In this document: positions 14,279 through 15,576 of the stretch, one piece after another
Position numbering within the stretch: the first letter of the stretch is position 1
How the letters are laid out: each line of letters opens with the position of its first letter
Origin: Actinomycetota bacterium
GTDB taxonomy: Bacteria > Actinomycetota > Geothermincolia > Fen-727 > JAQURN01
Assembly: GCA_028715585.1 (NCBI GenBank)
Contig: JAQURN010000013.1
Coordinates: forward strand, 1-15,576
Length of the DNA stretch: 15,576 nucleotides
Reading direction: 5' to 3'
The notes under the pieces: model-generated
Seen by the model: the letters and a program-made list of their open reading frames with translations, nothing else
Told to the model about the DNA's origin: nothing
The model's database searches: none
Program-made: the position numbers and the translations under genes

Positions 14279-15576
14279 AAGCGCTCTTCGATGGCTAGCT
14301 TGTGGAGTTTCTGCTGAGTTGGTATTCCCACTTCGTTCCACCCCCTCATGTGGTAGTACTTGAGAAGCATCTTCGTCAAGGGCACGACTTTTCCGGAAGT
14401 TGGCCCCTCTCGAAGTGGTTCTCCTATGAACCTCAAAGGAAGTGCGTCCTCTTTGCTTGTAAAGCCTTCTCTCAGGTTGAAGAGTGTTTCCATGTTAAAG
14501 ACTCGCTCTCCAACCCGCAGGAATGTCCCTCGAGTGTATCTTATCCCCGTGACGAAGGAGACTGCCTGGTGATAGTGGCTGATATCTATCATGTCAGTTG
14601 CCAGGGATGGCGTTTGTGTTGCAAAGAAGCCGGTGATGGAGCGAGGCAGCTTTTTTACCCAGGATGGTACTGTTACTAGGTTATATGCCCCCCGGAAGCA
14701 AGCCACCAGGCAATCCAGCGCGCTGAACATGTTCTGAGCGAATATGGTCAACTTCACTTTCCCAGCTTGCGTCTGCCCTGGGATTGATATGGGGATGCCA
14801 AAGATTTCAGGAGATACGAGCATGGAGCCTTCGTGTGTTCCTCCGACGGGAGAGGTGGCGTAGGCAAGTCCTTGTCCGAAGCATCCCCTTGGATCGTATC
14901 CGGGTATTTCCATACCCTTTACCACCATTGAAAGGTCGCTATACCCATACTTGTCGGTGAGACTTTTTGCGCCGTCGGCGAGCTCCGCCCCGGGCCCTTT
15001 TCTCTCGGCGATAAGAGGGAGAAGAGGTCCTATTTCGCGGGCGCTGCCGAAGTGGATAGGTAAGTGCATCCTTCCCTTCTCGCAAAGTTCCATGGCGGTT
15101 GCCAGCGTGCCACCCACACTTATGGGGTCCATTCCCAACAGATAACATAGGTAGTTGTTGCGGATGATTGCCTCGAGGTCGTCGATTAGGAGATTGCTTC
15201 CGAGCATGACGATTGATTGATAGCCTGGACCCTTTACCCTAAGGGTAGTATTTTTAGTGGCTAGCTTCATTTCGCTGGTGCAATCGAGCGTACATCCGGG
15301 GCAGCCGATTGCCTTGCGTTTTATCTGTGACCTTAAGGCGTCGCCGGTTATCTTCTGGTATCGGTCGAATGACCCCATCGAGAAGTTTCTGGTGGGCAGG
15401 ATTCCCTTCTGGTTGGCTACGGCAACGTTACCCGCTGTCCCGAAGCGGAGAGGCTCCTCGCGACGCTTTAGCATTTCCTTCATTGAACTTGCTGGCCTTT
15501 GCAACCTTTCCTTGTCGAAGATGGGAGTTTCAAACGTGCCCCCAACCCTTATAGCTTTTACGCCTTTTGAGCCCAT
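14275..15576 (-). CDS. Aldehyde:ferredoxin oxidoreductase family enzyme, C-terminal part (5' end outside the window)
   Basis: Tungsten- or molybdenum-bis-pterin enzyme of the AOR family, which oxidises aldehydes to acids with ferredoxin, or runs the reverse reaction, in anaerobes. The 433 residues seen begin at MGSKGVKAIRVGGT, which in this family is an internal stretch at the end of the first domain, so roughly the first 190 residues lie beyond the right edge. Three of the four 4Fe-4S cysteines are in CPGCTLDC (15280-15303, CxxCxxxC); the fourth is probably in LDCLVACF. Also seen: LGMDPISVGGTLATAMELCE, VVKGMEIPGYDPRGCFGQGL, GLAYATSPVGGTHEG, ERVFNMETLFNLREGF and the closing YYHMRGWNEVGIPT. 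The frame looks intact. Substrate type (AOR, FOR, GAPOR, WOR) cannot be told from this. Its stop overlaps that of uppS on the other strand. Confidence 0.93.
   Translation of the reverse strand: MGSKGVKAIRVGGTFETPIFDKERLQRPASSMKEMLKRREEPLRFGTAGNVAVANQKGILPTRNFSMGSFDRYQKITGDALRSQIKRKAIGCPGCTLDCTSEMKLATKNTTLRVKGPGYQSIVMLGSNLLIDDLEAIIRNNYLCYLLGMDPISVGGTLATAMELCEKGRMHLPIHFGSAREIGPLLPLIAERKGPGAELADGAKSLTDKYGYSDLSMVVKGMEIPGYDPRGCFGQGLAYATSPVGGTHEGSMLVSPEIFGIPISIPGQTQAGKVKLTIFAQNMFSALDCLVACFRGAYNLVTVPSWVKKLPRSITGFFATQTPSLATDMIDISHYHQAVSFVTGIRYTRGTFLRVGERVFNMETLFNLREGFTSKEDALPLRFIGEPLREGPTSGKVVPLTKMLLKYYHMRGWNEVGIPTQQKLHKLAIEERF

Noticed and set aside
13193..14341. Long open frame on the - strand (382 codons) opposite recO and uppS
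   Set aside because: It is antisense to two genes with clear, intact family motifs, shows no recognisable motif, and has low-complexity Ser/Pro/Arg-rich text typical of a shadow frame.
14302..14679. Open frame on the + strand (125 codons) just after uppS
   Set aside because: It lies entirely inside the AOR-family gene on the other strand, whose C-terminal motifs are conserved through this stretch.

Overview
The window is a gene-dense stretch of bacterial chromosome, almost entirely housekeeping genes on the + strand. It ends with a metabolic gene on the - strand that runs in from the right edge. The longest gap without a gene is about 150 bases. I see no rRNA, tRNA, CRISPR array, insertion sequence or prophage gene.

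Organism (inference): the order valS-folC-ndk-mreB-mreC-mreD-mrdA-rodA matches the elongation cluster I remember from Streptomyces and other actinobacteria. Era has a non-Asn residue in its G4 motif, as I recall for several actinobacterial Era proteins. By eye the G+C content is moderate, not high. An aldehyde:ferredoxin oxidoreductase (AOR) family tungsten/molybdenum enzyme suggests an anaerobe. The best guess is a rod-shaped, anaerobic, deep-branching actinobacterial-type lineage, known mainly from subsurface, thermal or metagenomic sources. This placement was not tested.

Layout: (1) 1-3758: the 3' part of valS, then folC and ndk, packed with gaps of 1 to 14 bases. (2) 3759-3899: a non-coding gap with a plausible promoter and a small palindrome, just before the rod-shape genes. 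(3) 3900-9591: mreB, mreC, mreD, mrdA (PBP2) and rodA. Together these encode the core of the elongasome: actin-like filament, scaffold, membrane partner, transpeptidase and SEDS glycosyltransferase. (4) 9646-10569: era, started by TTG behind a G-rich Shine-Dalgarno sequence, with a weak terminator candidate downstream. (5) 10650-14278: mgtE, deoC, recO and uppS, tightly coupled. recO and uppS are usual companions of era; mgtE and deoC look inserted between them. (6) 15576-14275 on the - strand: the C-terminal two thirds or more of an AOR-family enzyme, whose stop codon overlaps that of uppS.

How the genes work together: uppS makes the undecaprenyl carrier used for lipid II, and RodA/PBP2 under MreBCD polymerise and crosslink that lipid II into side-wall peptidoglycan. 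Era and RecO serve ribosome assembly and DNA repair. ValRS, FolC, Ndk and DeoC are core translation, folate and nucleotide enzymes, and MgtE brings in Mg2+. I found no convincing new multi-gene system. The best leads are residue-level departures in conserved motifs (Era G4, MgtE pore, ValRS active-site region), the two clusters lying side by side, and the overlapping convergent gene ends.
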